A DNA stretch of 64,000 nucleotides from Flavobacterium fragile (GCF_023634865.1 NZ_JAMLJN010000009.1:1-64000); one strand, 5' to 3'; positions 25,351 to 34,651 are shown, numbered from the stretch's first letter. Notes: generated by a model not told the origin, from the letters alone. Numbers and translations: made by a program.

Positions 25351-26649
25351 ATGAGCGTATTATCTTTAATCATAAAAAGAGAATTTATTGCCAAAGTGCG
25401 CAATAAATCATTTATCGTAATGACTTTTTTAGGTCCGTTATTGATTGTAGGAATGACGTTTTTAATTGCTTATTTGTCGAGTGTGAACAAAGGAGATATT
25501 AAAATTGTGGGAGTTCATGACAGAGCCAATATCTTTATAAATGATTTTAAAAATTCGGAAGATATAAAATATGTAGATCTTTCCAATTTGCCATTTGATA
25601 AAGCAAAAGACTCTGCAAGTAATGCTTTTGAAGGTTTGATTTACGTGCCTCAAGTTGCCAATGTTGATGAGTTAGCCACAAAAACAACCTATATTTCAGA
25701 TGATAGTCCGAAAATGGATTTCTTAATGAATTTACAAAAGATTATCGATACCAAATTAAACAAAGAGAATCTTAAAAAATTGGGTTTTGATGCTGAAAAG
25801 ATTGAAAATGCCAAAATTAAATCGGAGGTACAATTTGCAAAGTTTTCAGGTGAAGATGGGTTGAAATTTTTAAATGAAATTAAAATTGGAATTGGTTTTG
25901 CTTTCGGCTATTTAATTATGATGTTTATTATCATCTACGGAAATATGGTCATGCGAAGTGTGATCGAAGAAAAAACAAATCGTATTATTGAAATCATCAT
26001 TTCTTCTGTAAAGCCATTTCAATTGATGATGGGAAAAATCATCGGAACTTCATTAGCTGGAATTTTACAATTCTTAATTTGGATTGTTTTGGGCGTTATT
26101 TTAATTTTTTCTTTGTCTGCTGTTTTGGGAGGGCAACAAGAAGCTGTTACTACCGCTCAAGTTTCGGTAGAACAAGCTGAAGTAGCTATGAGTTTTGTAG
26201 AAAAATTACAATTGTATATTAATGAAATCCCTGTGTTTACGATAGTTATTTCCTTTGTGATTTTCTTTATTGGAGGTTACTTTTTATATAGTTCGTTCTA
26301 CGCTGCCATTGGAGCTGCAGTAGATTCTGAAACCGATTCGCAACAGTTTTTAATGCCGATTATCATGCCGTTAATGTTGGCGGTTTATGTTGGTTTTTTA
26401 ACTGTTATGAATGATCCGAACGGAACAGTAGCAGTGATTTTTTCTTTAGTACCATTGACTTCACCAATTGTAATGTTAATGCGAATTCCATTTGGAGTTC
26501 CTTTATGGCAAATTGCGCTTTCTGTGGTTTTATTGTACGGAACGTTTATCTTTGTAGTTTGGTTTGCAGCAAAAATCTACCGAGTAGGTATTTTAATGTA
26601 CGGAAAAAAACCAAGTTGGAAAGAATTATACAAGTGGTTAAAATATTAA
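25351..26649 (+). CDS. ABC-2 type transporter permease (NatB-like)
   Basis: 432 residues with an N-terminal transmembrane helix (about 22-45), a large extracytoplasmic domain (45-175), then five further helices and the ABC-2 motif region near MRSVIEEKTNRIIEIIISSVKP, typical of NatB/CcmB-like exporters. It is adjacent to the ATPase; the exported substrate is unknown (ions, drugs or a peptide). Confidence 0.92.
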   Translation: MSVLSLIIKREFIAKVRNKSFIVMTFLGPLLIVGMTFLIAYLSSVNKGDIKIVGVHDRANIFINDFKNSEDIKYVDLSNLPFDKAKDSASNAFEGLIYVPQVANVDELATKTTYISDDSPKMDFLMNLQKIIDTKLNKENLKKLGFDAEKIENAKIKSEVQFAKFSGEDGLKFLNEIKIGIGFAFGYLIMMFIIIYGNMVMRSVIEEKTNRIIEIIISSVKPFQLMMGKIIGTSLAGILQFLIWIVLGVILIFSLSAVLGGQQEAVTTAQVSVEQAEVAMSFVEKLQLYINEIPVFTIVISFVIFFIGGYFLYSSFYAAIGAAVDSETDSQQFLMPIIMPLMLAVYVGFLTVMNDPNGTVAVIFSLVPLTSPIVMLMRIPFGVPLWQIALSVVLLYGTFIFVVWFAAKIYRVGILMYGKKPSWKELYKWLKY

Positions 26650-26650
26650 A

Positions 26651-26725
26651 AGAGGTTAAGAGTTTAAATGTTTATAAGTTTAAGAGTTTTTTCCTTTTAA
26701 ACTTTTAAACTCTCACCTTTTAAAC
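26651..26725. repeat. octamer inverted repeat array
   Basis: Five forward octamers AGAGGTTA, AGAGTTTA, AATGTTTA, TAAGTTTA and AGAGTTTT (26651-26690), then reverse units TTTTAAAC, TTTTAAAC, TCTCACC and TTTTAAAC (26695-26725). The array fills the whole gap between the permease and the response regulator genes. Confidence 0.7.
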
Positions 26726-26733
26726 TAAAAAGA

Positions 26734-27897
26734 ATGAGTAAAATCCTTATCATAGAAGACGAAGCAGCAATTCGTAGAGTATTAACAAAAATACTTTCCG
26801 AAGAAAATGATTCGTATAAAGTTGAAGAAGCAGAAGATGGTTTACAAGGAGTTGAAAAAGTCAAAAATGAAGATTATGACTTGATTCTTTGCGACATCAA
26901 AATGCCAAAAATGGATGGTGTTGAGGTATTAGAAGCCGTTAAAAAAATCAAACCCGAAATTCCAATGGTGATGATTTCAGGTCATGGTGATTTGGAAACT
27001 GCGATTAATACCATGCGTTTAGGAGCATTTGACTACATTTCAAAACCGCCCGATTTGAATCGTTTATTAAATACGGTTCGAAATGCGTTAGACAAAAAAC
27101 AACTAGTTGTAGAGAACAAAAACTTGAAAAAGAAAGTCTCTAAAAACTACGAAATGATAGGAAATAGCGAAGCCATCAATCACATAAAAACGATGATTGA
27201 AAAAGTAGCTCCAACGGATGCCCGAGTTTTAATTACAGGACCAAACGGAACAGGAAAAGAATTGGTTGCGCATCAATTACATGAAAAAAGTCAGCGTTCA
27301 TCTGCTCCTTTAATTGAAGTGAATTGTGCGGCTATCCCTTCCGAATTAATCGAAAGTGAATTGTTTGGTCATGTAAAAGGGGCTTTTACTTCGGCTGTTA
27401 AAGACAGAGCTGGAAAATTTGAAGCTGCCGATGGCGGAACGATTTTCTTAGATGAAATTGGCGATATGAGTTTGTCGGCTCAAGCCAAAGTTTTACGTGC
27501 TTTGCAAGAGAATTTAATTCAACGCGTTGGTGCCGATAAAGACATAAAAGTGAATGTTCGTGTGGTAGCAGCTACGAATAAAGATTTGAAAAAAGAAATT
27601 GAAGAAGGTAGATTCAGAGAAGATTTGTATCACAGATTGGCTGTTATTTTAATTAAAGTTCCAGCTTTGAATGATAGGAGAGAAGATATCCCAGAATTGA
27701 TTGAGCATTTTGCTGCTAAGATTGCTTCGGAACAAGGAACTTCTCCAAAATCATTTTCAAAATCAGCCATCAAATTATTACAAGAATACGATTGGACAGG
27801 AAATATCCGTGAATTACGAAATGTAGTAGAACGCTTAATTATTTTAGGAGGAAATGAAATTTCAGAACAAGATGTAAAACTGTTTGCGAGTAAATAA
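26734..27897 (+). CDS. sigma-54-activator type response regulator without DNA-binding domain
   Basis: 387 residues. The receiver domain (1-118) has phospho-acceptor D54 (LCDIKMPKMDG). The AAA+ domain (about 140-370) contains Walker A GPNGTGKE, GAFTSA at 216-221 in place of the usual GAFTGA, Walker B GTIFLDEIGDM, and the R-finger region GRFREDLYHRLAV. It stops at ELRNVVERLIIL...FASK, where NtrC-type proteins normally continue with a Fis helix-turn-helix of 40 or more residues, so none is present. It would be a DNA-independent activator of sigma-54 if it is active at all. A sensor kinase is not next to it. Confidence 0.9.
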   Translation: MSKILIIEDEAAIRRVLTKILSEENDSYKVEEAEDGLQGVEKVKNEDYDLILCDIKMPKMDGVEVLEAVKKIKPEIPMVMISGHGDLETAINTMRLGAFDYISKPPDLNRLLNTVRNALDKKQLVVENKNLKKKVSKNYEMIGNSEAINHIKTMIEKVAPTDARVLITGPNGTGKELVAHQLHEKSQRSSAPLIEVNCAAIPSELIESELFGHVKGAFTSAVKDRAGKFEAADGGTIFLDEIGDMSLSAQAKVLRALQENLIQRVGADKDIKVNVRVVAATNKDLKKEIEEGRFREDLYHRLAVILIKVPALNDRREDIPELIEHFAAKIASEQGTSPKSFSKSAIKLLQEYDWTGNIRELRNVVERLIILGGNEISEQDVKLFASK

Positions 27898-27901
27898 ATT
27901 T

Positions 27902-27964
27902 GGTAATAGGTAAAAGGTCATGGGTAAAAGGTTACCTATTGCCTTTTACCTTTTACCCTTTACC
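27902..27964. repeat. inverted heptamer array, GGTAAAA family
   Basis: Nine consecutive 7-base units: GGTAATA, GGTAAAA, GGTCATG, GGTAAAA, GGTTACC, TATTGCC, TTTTACC, TTTTACC, CTTTACC. The first four and the last four are reverse complements in type. The array lies between the response regulator and the DEAD-like gene. Confidence 0.8.
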
Positions 27965-27973
27965 TAAGAAAAA

Positions 27974-28588
27974 ATGCAATTAAAAAAAATAAATCCCAAC
28001 CTTCAGAAAGCACTCATAGAAAACGATTTGATTGAAGCAAATGAGTTGCAACAAGAGACATTTTCAACCATTAAAAGTGGAGTCGATGCAGTTGTTCAAG
28101 CTCCTAAGAATTCAGGCAAAACAACGACTATTTTGTTGAATGTGATTCAGAAAATGGAAAAGCCTGTTGGAGAAAGTACGAGAGCTTTGATTTTAGTTCA
28201 AGACAAAGAAAAAGTATTGGAAGCAGTTGAGCAATTCAAAAAGATGAATCATTACAATAATTTGAGAGTTATCGGAGTCCATGAAAAAGGCGATATCGAT
28301 TATGATAAGAATGTAATTTCTGCTGGAATGGATGTGTTGATAGGAACTCCCATTCGTATTAACGAGATGTTTTCGTCTGCTGGATTTAACATGACAACCA
28401 TTAAAATGTTTGTAGTTGATGATGTGGATGAAATGCTTCGTAAGCGTGAAGACGCCATTATTTTGAGACTTTCCATGAGTGCCGAGAAAACCCAACGATT
28501 GTTTTTCTGTTCACAAATTACCGAAAGAGTTGAAATTTTAGCGGATAAGATTATGATTGAACCTCTGTTTTTTGAAATGGAAGATTAA
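27974..28588 (+). CDS. degenerate DEAD-box-like protein (single RecA-like domain)
   Basis: 204 residues, equal to the N-terminal RecA-like domain only; a functional DEAD-box helicase has two. The P-loop APKNSGKT (43-50) and the GTPIRINE-like motif Ib (TPGRL position) can be seen. Motif II reads DDVD (149-152) instead of DEAD, replacing the catalytic Glu by Asp, and the SAT motif position reads CSQ (179-181). I infer an RNA/ATP-binding or regulatory relative rather than an unwinding enzyme. It is 10 bases after a heptamer repeat and ends at a terminator. Confidence 0.75.
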   Translation: MQLKKINPNLQKALIENDLIEANELQQETFSTIKSGVDAVVQAPKNSGKTTTILLNVIQKMEKPVGESTRALILVQDKEKVLEAVEQFKKMNHYNNLRVIGVHEKGDIDYDKNVISAGMDVLIGTPIRINEMFSSAGFNMTTIKMFVVDDVDEMLRKREDAIILRLSMSAEKTQRLFFCSQITERVEILADKIMIEPLFFEMED

Positions 28589-28595
28589 GAAATAA

Positions 28596-28628
28596 CAAAA
28601 ACGCCTGAATTACTTCAGGCGTTTTTTT
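28596..28628. terminator. bidirectional intrinsic terminator
   Basis: A 12-bp stem AAAACGCCTGAA / TTCAGGCGTTTT with the loop TTAC lies between convergent genes. Confidence 0.88.
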
Positions 28629-28632
28629 GTTG

Positions 28633-30753
28633 TTATTTTACTTGGTCTAAACCTCTTTTTCTAAGTAATGGTGCTGTGCTTGGTTCAGCGCCTCGGAAAC
28701 TTTTGTAAAGTTCCATTGGATCTTCAGTCCCTCCTTTTTCTAATACATTTTTTCGGAATGATTTAGCGTAATCTTGATTGAATAAGCCGTTTATTTTGAA
28801 TACTTCAAACGCATCGGTATCTAAAACTCCTGACCAAATATAACTGTAATATCCAGCTGAATAACCACCAGCAAAAATGTGGTTGAAATAGGTACTTCTG
28901 TACCTAGGAATGATAGTGCTTGGTAAATTCATTTTGTTCATTGCTGTTTTTTCAAACGTTTCAGCATCAACCGTAATATTGCCTTTTTGAGTGTGATATT
29001 GCATGTCTAAAAGAGAAGCTGCTAAATATTCGGTAGTAGCAAATCCTTGATCAAAAGTTCCTGCTTTTTGCATTTTTTCAATTAACGCATCCGGAATAAC
29101 TTCACCAGATTTATAGTGTTTTGCATACATTTTCATTACTTCTGGTTCGGCAGCCCAGTTTTCCATAATTTGAGATGGTAATTCTACGAAATCTCTTGGG
29201 ACACTTGTGCCAGCGATGCTTTCATAAGTTACGTTTGATAATAATCCGTGTAAAGCGTGTCCAAATTCATGGAAAAACGTGCTTACTTCATCAAAAGTTA
29301 ATAAAGCTGGTGCGTTTTCTGTTGGTTTTGTAAAATTACAAACTATAGAAACTACAGGAGCAATTCGTTTTCCGTTCTCCATTTTTTGAGTTCTGTAGGA
29401 TGTCATCCATGCTCCACCTCTTTTTGATGCTCTTGGGTGGAAATCCATGTATAAGATTCCGACGTGATTTCCGTTAGCTTCTGTAACTTCCCAAACGGTT
29501 ACGTCTTCGTGGTATTTTGGTACATTGTTTAATTGTTTGAATTGTAAGCCATATAAATTTTTACAAACCGTAAAAACACCTTCTCTTGTTTTTTCTAAAC
29601 TGAAATAGGGTTTCATTTCTTGTTCGTCCAAATCAAAACGCTCTTTTCTTATTTTTTCAGCGTAATATCTCCAATCGTAAGGTTGAACTTCATCTTTAAT
29701 TCCGTCTTTTAACATCATTTCTTTGATGTCAGCTGCTTCTTTGTTCGCCATGTTTAAAGCTGGAGTCCATAAATCCATTAATAATTTAGTAGCGGTTTCA
29801 GGATTTTTAGCCATTGACTTTTCCAAAACATAATCTGCATGAGTAGCGTATCCTAAAAGTTTTGCTTTTTCACTTCTTAAGTTTGCAATTTGGATCGCTA
29901 ATGCTTTGTTGTCTTTGTCATTGTTATTGTTTGCTCTCATTTGGTAAGCATTCCAAATTTCCTGACGTAATTTTCTATTCGAACTGTATTGTAAGAAAGG
30001 CATCACGCTGGAATTTGATAACGTAAATACCCATTTTCCAGCTTTTCCTTTTGCTTTAGCATCAGAAGCAGCCGTTTCTATAAGTTCGTTTGGTAATCCA
30101 GTTAAATCATTTTTATCTGAAATTACTAATTCATACGAATTGGTTTCGGCTAAAATATTTTGTCCGTATTTTAAAGTAGCAACTGCCATTTCAGAGTTGA
30201 TTTCTCTTAATCGTTTCTTGTTTTCTTCTGATAAGTTGGCACCGCTTCTCACAAAGTTTTTATAAAGATTCTCAAGAATTTTAGCTTGCTCTTTGTTTAA
30301 TTTGAAGTCTTTTTGGTTGTCCCAAATAGTTTTAACTCTCTTGAATAAAGCATCATTTAAATAAATATTATCATTATGAGCTGATAATTTTGGTGCTAAT
30401 TCTTTTGCAATTGCCTGAATTTCTTCATTTGTATTCGCACTATTAAGATTGTAGAACACTGTACTAGCTTTAGAAAGTAACTTTCCTGAGTTTTCCATTG
30501 CAAGGATTGTATTCTCAAACGTTGGTTTTTTCTTGTTAGATACAATAGCATTGATTTCAATTTCATGTTTTTTGATTCCTTCTAAAATTGCAGGTTTAAA
30601 GTGCTCATTTTTAATTAAGTGAAAAGGAGGAACCTCATAAGGTGTAGTGTACTTTTCAAAAAACGGATTCATTGTACTTTGTTTTTTGTCTTGTGCATTA
30701 ACTGACATGGCAGTAGTTAGTGCCGAGAATAATAGTATAGTTTTTATTTTCAT
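28633..30753 (-). CDS. M3 family metallopeptidase (Dcp-like oligopeptidase)
   Basis: 706 residues with a signal peptide (about 1-20, ending VNAQ). The zinc motif HEFGH is at 495-499 and the downstream glutamate region ESIAGTSVPRDFVELPSQ is conserved in thimet-oligopeptidase-like M3 enzymes. Substrates are short peptides; the predicted signal peptide argues for a periplasmic location, unlike cytosolic E. coli Dcp. It has no close neighbour on the same strand. Confidence 0.92.
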   Translation of the reverse strand: MKIKTILLFSALTTAMSVNAQDKKQSTMNPFFEKYTTPYEVPPFHLIKNEHFKPAILEGIKKHEIEINAIVSNKKKPTFENTILAMENSGKLLSKASTVFYNLNSANTNEEIQAIAKELAPKLSAHNDNIYLNDALFKRVKTIWDNQKDFKLNKEQAKILENLYKNFVRSGANLSEENKKRLREINSEMAVATLKYGQNILAETNSYELVISDKNDLTGLPNELIETAASDAKAKGKAGKWVFTLSNSSVMPFLQYSSNRKLRQEIWNAYQMRANNNNDKDNKALAIQIANLRSEKAKLLGYATHADYVLEKSMAKNPETATKLLMDLWTPALNMANKEAADIKEMMLKDGIKDEVQPYDWRYYAEKIRKERFDLDEQEMKPYFSLEKTREGVFTVCKNLYGLQFKQLNNVPKYHEDVTVWEVTEANGNHVGILYMDFHPRASKRGGAWMTSYRTQKMENGKRIAPVVSIVCNFTKPTENAPALLTFDEVSTFFHEFGHALHGLLSNVTYESIAGTSVPRDFVELPSQIMENWAAEPEVMKMYAKHYKSGEVIPDALIEKMQKAGTFDQGFATTEYLAASLLDMQYHTQKGNITVDAETFEKTAMNKMNLPSTIIPRYRSTYFNHIFAGGYSAGYYSYIWSGVLDTDAFEVFKINGLFNQDYAKSFRKNVLEKGGTEDPMELYKSFRGAEPSTAPLLRKRGLDQVK

Positions 30754-30863
30754 TTTGGGTAATTTTTAAAATGTAAAAATAGAAGTTTTTGTACTGAAAG
30801 ACTAATACTTAACTATATTTTATGAAATCAGAAAGTTGTTTTCTAAAATCAGAATTTAAAATC

Positions 30864-30871
30864 TATCTTTG
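30864..30871 (+). promoter_or_regulatory. -7 box (TATCTTTG) before the ABC-F gene
   Basis: A perfect TAnnTTTG match, 62 bases before the ATG at 30933. Confidence 0.55.
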
Positions 30872-30932
30872 CGCCTTCAAAAATTTAAGGAATTACTTAA
30901 CCTTATCTACCTTAAAATTTTAAACTTACATT

Positions 30933-32567
30933 ATGATAACAGTTAATGATGTTGCCGTAGAATTTGGCGGAACGACTCTTTTTAGTGAAATTACTTTTGC
31001 TATTAATGAAAATGATAAAATTGCCTTAATGGGTAAAAATGGAGCTGGAAAATCTACATTATTAAAGATTGTAGCAGGAGTGAACAAGCCTACAAGAGGG
31101 GGAATTTCAGCTCCAAGTGATGCCGTAATTGCGTATTTGCCACAGCATTTATTAACTACTGATAATTGTACCGTAATGGAAGAAACTTCAAAAGCTTTTT
31201 CTGAAGTTTTGGACATGAAAAAAGAAATTGATGCTATCAACGAACAATTAACGGTTCGTACTGATTACGAGAGTGATGATTACATGAAGTTAATCGAACG
31301 TGTTTCAGAGCTTTCAGAAAAATATTATTCGATTGAAGAAGTTAATTATGAGGCGGAAGTAGAAAAGGTTTTAAAAGGTTTGGGTTTTGAAAGAGAAGAT
31401 TTTACTCGATTAACTTCTGAATTTTCTGGAGGTTGGAGAATGCGTATTGAACTAGCTAAAATCCTTTTGAAAAAACCTGATTTGATTCTTTTAGATGAGC
31501 CAACGAACCATTTGGATATGGAGAGTATTCAATGGTTAGAAGAATTTTTGATGAATCAAGCTAAAGCGGTAATGGTAATTTCTCACGATAGAGCGTTTGT
31601 AGATAACATCACCAATCGAACTATTGAAGTTACGATGGGCAGAATTTACGATTACAAAGCGAAATATTCCGATTATTTAGTGTTGCGTCAAGATAGACGT
31701 ATTCATCAACAAAAAGCTTACGATGAGCAACAAAAATTCATTGCTGAAAATCAGGCTTTTATTGAGCGATTTAAAGGAACATATTCTAAAACAGAGCAAG
31801 TACAATCGCGCGTTCGAATGCTAGAAAAATTAGTTCTTGTGGAAGTGGATGAAGTAGATACATCGGCTTTGAAGCTCAAATTTCCTCCATCGCCACGTTC
31901 AGGTCAATATCCTGTGGTGGTGAGCGAACTTACAAAAAAATATGGAGATCATGTGGTTTTCAATAATGCGAATTTGGTGATTGAGAGAGGTCAGAAAGTG
32001 GCATTTGTTGGAAAAAATGGAGAAGGAAAATCTACCATGATTAAAGCAATTATGGGTGAAATTGATTATGATGGTGGAAAAGTAGAAATTGGTCACAATG
32101 TACAAATTGGCTATTTCGCTCAAAATCAAGCCGCTCTATTGGATGGAGAATTAACCGTTTTTGATACGATAGATCGCATTGCTGTAGGTGATATTCGTAC
32201 GAAAATTAAAGATATGTTAGGCGCTTTCATGTTTAAAGGGGACGATATTCAGAAGAAAGTAAAAGTACTTTCTGGAGGTGAGAAAACACGTTTGGCCATG
32301 ATTAAATTATTGTTAGAACCTGTGAATGTTTTAATTTTGGATGAGCCTACGAATCACTTGGATATGAAAACAAAAGATATTATCAAAGATGCCCTTCGTG
32401 ATTTTGATGGAACCTTAATTTTAGTTTCTCACGACCGTGATTTCTTGGATGGATTAGCGGAAAAAGTATTTGAATTTGGACACAAACGAGTAAAAGAACA
32501 TTTCGAAGATATCAAAGGATTCCTAGCATATAAAAAAATGGAGTCCTTAAAAGAGATTGAAAAATAA
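30933..32567 (+). CDS. ABC-F family ATPase (translation factor type)
   Basis: 544 residues with two tandem ABC ATPase domains and no membrane segments. Walker A sites are GKNGAGKS (about 36-43) and GKNGEGKS (about 356-363), both signature motifs are present (FSGGWRMR and LSGGEKTR), and the P-site tRNA-interaction linker with charged residues lies between the domains (about 240-310). ABC-F proteins sit on the ribosome and relieve stalls or antibiotic effects. Length and linker fit YbiT-like members; which one cannot be decided. A second ABC-F is at 50011-51873. Confidence 0.88.
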   Translation: MITVNDVAVEFGGTTLFSEITFAINENDKIALMGKNGAGKSTLLKIVAGVNKPTRGGISAPSDAVIAYLPQHLLTTDNCTVMEETSKAFSEVLDMKKEIDAINEQLTVRTDYESDDYMKLIERVSELSEKYYSIEEVNYEAEVEKVLKGLGFEREDFTRLTSEFSGGWRMRIELAKILLKKPDLILLDEPTNHLDMESIQWLEEFLMNQAKAVMVISHDRAFVDNITNRTIEVTMGRIYDYKAKYSDYLVLRQDRRIHQQKAYDEQQKFIAENQAFIERFKGTYSKTEQVQSRVRMLEKLVLVEVDEVDTSALKLKFPPSPRSGQYPVVVSELTKKYGDHVVFNNANLVIERGQKVAFVGKNGEGKSTMIKAIMGEIDYDGGKVEIGHNVQIGYFAQNQAALLDGELTVFDTIDRIAVGDIRTKIKDMLGAFMFKGDDIQKKVKVLSGGEKTRLAMIKLLLEPVNVLILDEPTNHLDMKTKDIIKDALRDFDGTLILVSHDRDFLDGLAEKVFEFGHKRVKEHFEDIKGFLAYKKMESLKEIEK

Positions 32568-32577
32568 TTAAACAATA

Positions 32578-32605
32578 GTTAAAAGCTCCGATAGGAGCTT
32601 TTTAA
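32578..32605 (+). terminator. ABC-F terminator
   Basis: AAAAGCTCC-GAT-AGGAGCTTTT hairpin followed by TTAATTTTT. Confidence 0.8.
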
Positions 32606-32630
32606 TTTTTCATTACAATCGGTAAATGAA

Positions 32631-32638
32631 TATATTTG
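32631..32638 (+). promoter_or_regulatory. -7 box (TATATTTG) of the amidase gene
   Basis: A perfect TAnnTTTG lies inside the first codons of the longest reading frame, which supports a start at the next ATG (32659). Confidence 0.55.
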
Positions 32639-32658
32639 TTATTCTAAAGTTTATAAAA

Positions 32659-34299
32659 ATGAAATATAGTTGTTTACTGATAGTTTTTGCTTTTTTATCG
32701 TGTTCTAAAAATATAACATCTGACAGAACTTGGATGCCCTATGACGAAACTGCCCAGATAGAAAGTTTAGCCAATACTAAAAACGAAAGAATGCGATTTA
32801 AACTCATTCAATCTAAAAATTTAGATAAAAATGAAATGTTTAAGTCTATTCAGAGTCAACTTGGAAATTTTAATGAACAGGATTATATCCAAATGCTTCC
32901 TTATATTTTGGATAAAGATATTTTAAGCCTTCAGAAAAGCATAGACGAGAAAAAGTTGAATTATGAGCAATTGACAAAATGGTATTTGTATCGAATTCTG
33001 AAATTTGAAAGTAATCAAGAAACCTTTTTGAATGCGATACTTACCATTAATAAAAATGCAGTTCAAGAAGCCAAGTTATGTGATAAAAGAAGAACTAAAA
33101 GTAAATCACATCCAATTTATGGTATGCCTATTTTATTAAAAGATAACATCAATACTGATGGAATGCCCACGACAGCAGGAGCTGTGGCTTTAAAAGATAA
33201 TAAAACAAATGATGCTTTTGTTGTTAAGCAATTAAAAGCCAAAGGTGCTATCATTTTAGGAAAAGCTAATTTGAGTGAATGGGCATATTTTCTATGTGAT
33301 GGTTGCCCAAGTGGTTATAGCGCTCTAGGAGGACAGACTTTAAATCCTTATGGAAGAACTATTTTTGATACAGGAGGTTCAAGTTCGGGTAGTGGTGTTT
33401 CAGTGGCAGCAAATTATGCTGTTGCAGCTGTTGGTTCTGAGACTTCGGGTTCAATTATATCACCTTCGAGTCAAAATTCTATAGTGGGACTAAAACCAAC
33501 TATTGGTAAAGTTAGTAGAACAGGAATTATTCCTATTTCATCTACTTTAGATACTGCTGGTCCAATGGCAAAAAATGTAACTGACACCGCAATTTTGTTG
33601 TCGGTAATTATGGGATACGATGGTGAAGATAGTACCACCATCAAATCAGAAGCGAATTATGTTTGGACTACATTTTCTGATAACGAGTTAAAAGGGAAAC
33701 GTTTCGGAGTTTTTAAATCCTATTTGAGTAACACAATTTACCAAAAGACAATCGAAAATTTAAAGTCGCACGGAGTTGAAATTATTGAAATTGAACCACA
33801 AAATGTCAATTTTAATGGTTTCGTCACTTTTTTAAATGCGGACATGAAAGTAGATTTACCAAAATACTTAAAATCGCATTCTTCCGTTTATGATTTGTTT
33901 CAAACTGTTGATGATATTGTAGTATTCAATAAAAAAGAGGCTGCTTTACGAATTCCTTATGGTCAAGCTTTGTTTGAAGGAATTGTGGCTGAAACTATTT
34001 CTGAAGAGGACTTTGCAAAATTGAAGGGAACCTTTTATAGTGAAGCTGTTTCCTTTTTCGAAACTCCTATGAAAACTCATAATTTAGATGCTATAGTGTC
34101 GATAAATAATTACAATTCGGGTCATGCTGCTATGGCAAAATATCCTTGTTTGGGTGTTCCTATGGGCTACAGTGAAACTGGAGAGCCAGTTGGGATTACT
34201 TTTATTGCAAGACCTTTTGAAGAAGAAAAGTTATTACGAATAGGATTTGCGTTTGAAAAGATACATCCCGTTAGAAAAGCTCCAAAAGGATATAATTGA
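32659..34299 (+). CDS. amidase signature family lipoprotein
   Basis: 546 residues from the ATG at 32659; the longer frame from 32626 would overlap the promoter. The lipoprotein signal MKYSCLLIVFAFLSC gives an acylated cysteine. Amidase-signature motifs are LLKDN (catalytic lysine), GGSSSGSG at 239-246 and the following GSETSGS with the cis-Ser/nucleophile serines. It is a serine amidohydrolase acting at the envelope; the substrate is unknown. It ends one base from the convergent 116-residue gene. Confidence 0.88.
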   Translation: MKYSCLLIVFAFLSCSKNITSDRTWMPYDETAQIESLANTKNERMRFKLIQSKNLDKNEMFKSIQSQLGNFNEQDYIQMLPYILDKDILSLQKSIDEKKLNYEQLTKWYLYRILKFESNQETFLNAILTINKNAVQEAKLCDKRRTKSKSHPIYGMPILLKDNINTDGMPTTAGAVALKDNKTNDAFVVKQLKAKGAIILGKANLSEWAYFLCDGCPSGYSALGGQTLNPYGRTIFDTGGSSSGSGVSVAANYAVAAVGSETSGSIISPSSQNSIVGLKPTIGKVSRTGIIPISSTLDTAGPMAKNVTDTAILLSVIMGYDGEDSTTIKSEANYVWTTFSDNELKGKRFGVFKSYLSNTIYQKTIENLKSHGVEIIEIEPQNVNFNGFVTFLNADMKVDLPKYLKSHSSVYDLFQTVDDIVVFNKKEAALRIPYGQALFEGIVAETISEEDFAKLKGTFYSEAVSFFETPMKTHNLDAIVSINNYNSGHAAMAKYPCLGVPMGYSETGEPVGITFIARPFEEEKLLRIGFAFEKIHPVRKAPKGYN

Positions 34300-34300
34300 T

Positions 34301-34651
34301 TTATTTGTTGTTACGATTTTTCCATTTTTCAAATCCTAAAATACTAGGTCTAATTTCTTTTTGCCATTGCTTTCCATAGGTTTTATTCAAAAATTCAAAA
34401 ACCAATTCATTTTTAGCTTCATATTCATCAAAATTTATCGGTGGAATGCAACCAAAATCATGAAATTTAACATTGTATTTTTTCGCGAAAGCCAAATCAT
34501 CTTTAGTGATTACAGATGCAATTCCGCCTAACACATAAATAGTTTTTGTATTCGAATTGATTTCAATTTTGATGCTATCGTTTTGTTTCTTCTCTTGAGC
34601 ATGAAGAGTTAAGCTGAGAAAAAAAGCAATGATGATTAGTCTATAGTTCAT
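34301..34651 (-). CDS. small exported protein (FEKKY-like), last gene of the sigma-factor operon
   Basis: 116 residues with a signal peptide (about 1-19, ending LHAQ). The core has LAFAKKYNVKFHDFGC and a C-terminal WKNR, similar in my recollection to the FEKKY-domain small Bacteroidetes proteins; this is tentative. A single cysteine follows HDFG. The start codon overlaps the end of the upstream gene by 11 bases, so translation is coupled. Confidence 0.7.
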   Translation of the reverse strand: MNYRLIIIAFFLSLTLHAQEKKQNDSIKIEINSNTKTIYVLGGIASVITKDDLAFAKKYNVKFHDFGCIPPINFDEYEAKNELVFEFLNKTYGKQWQKEIRPSILGFEKWKNRNNK

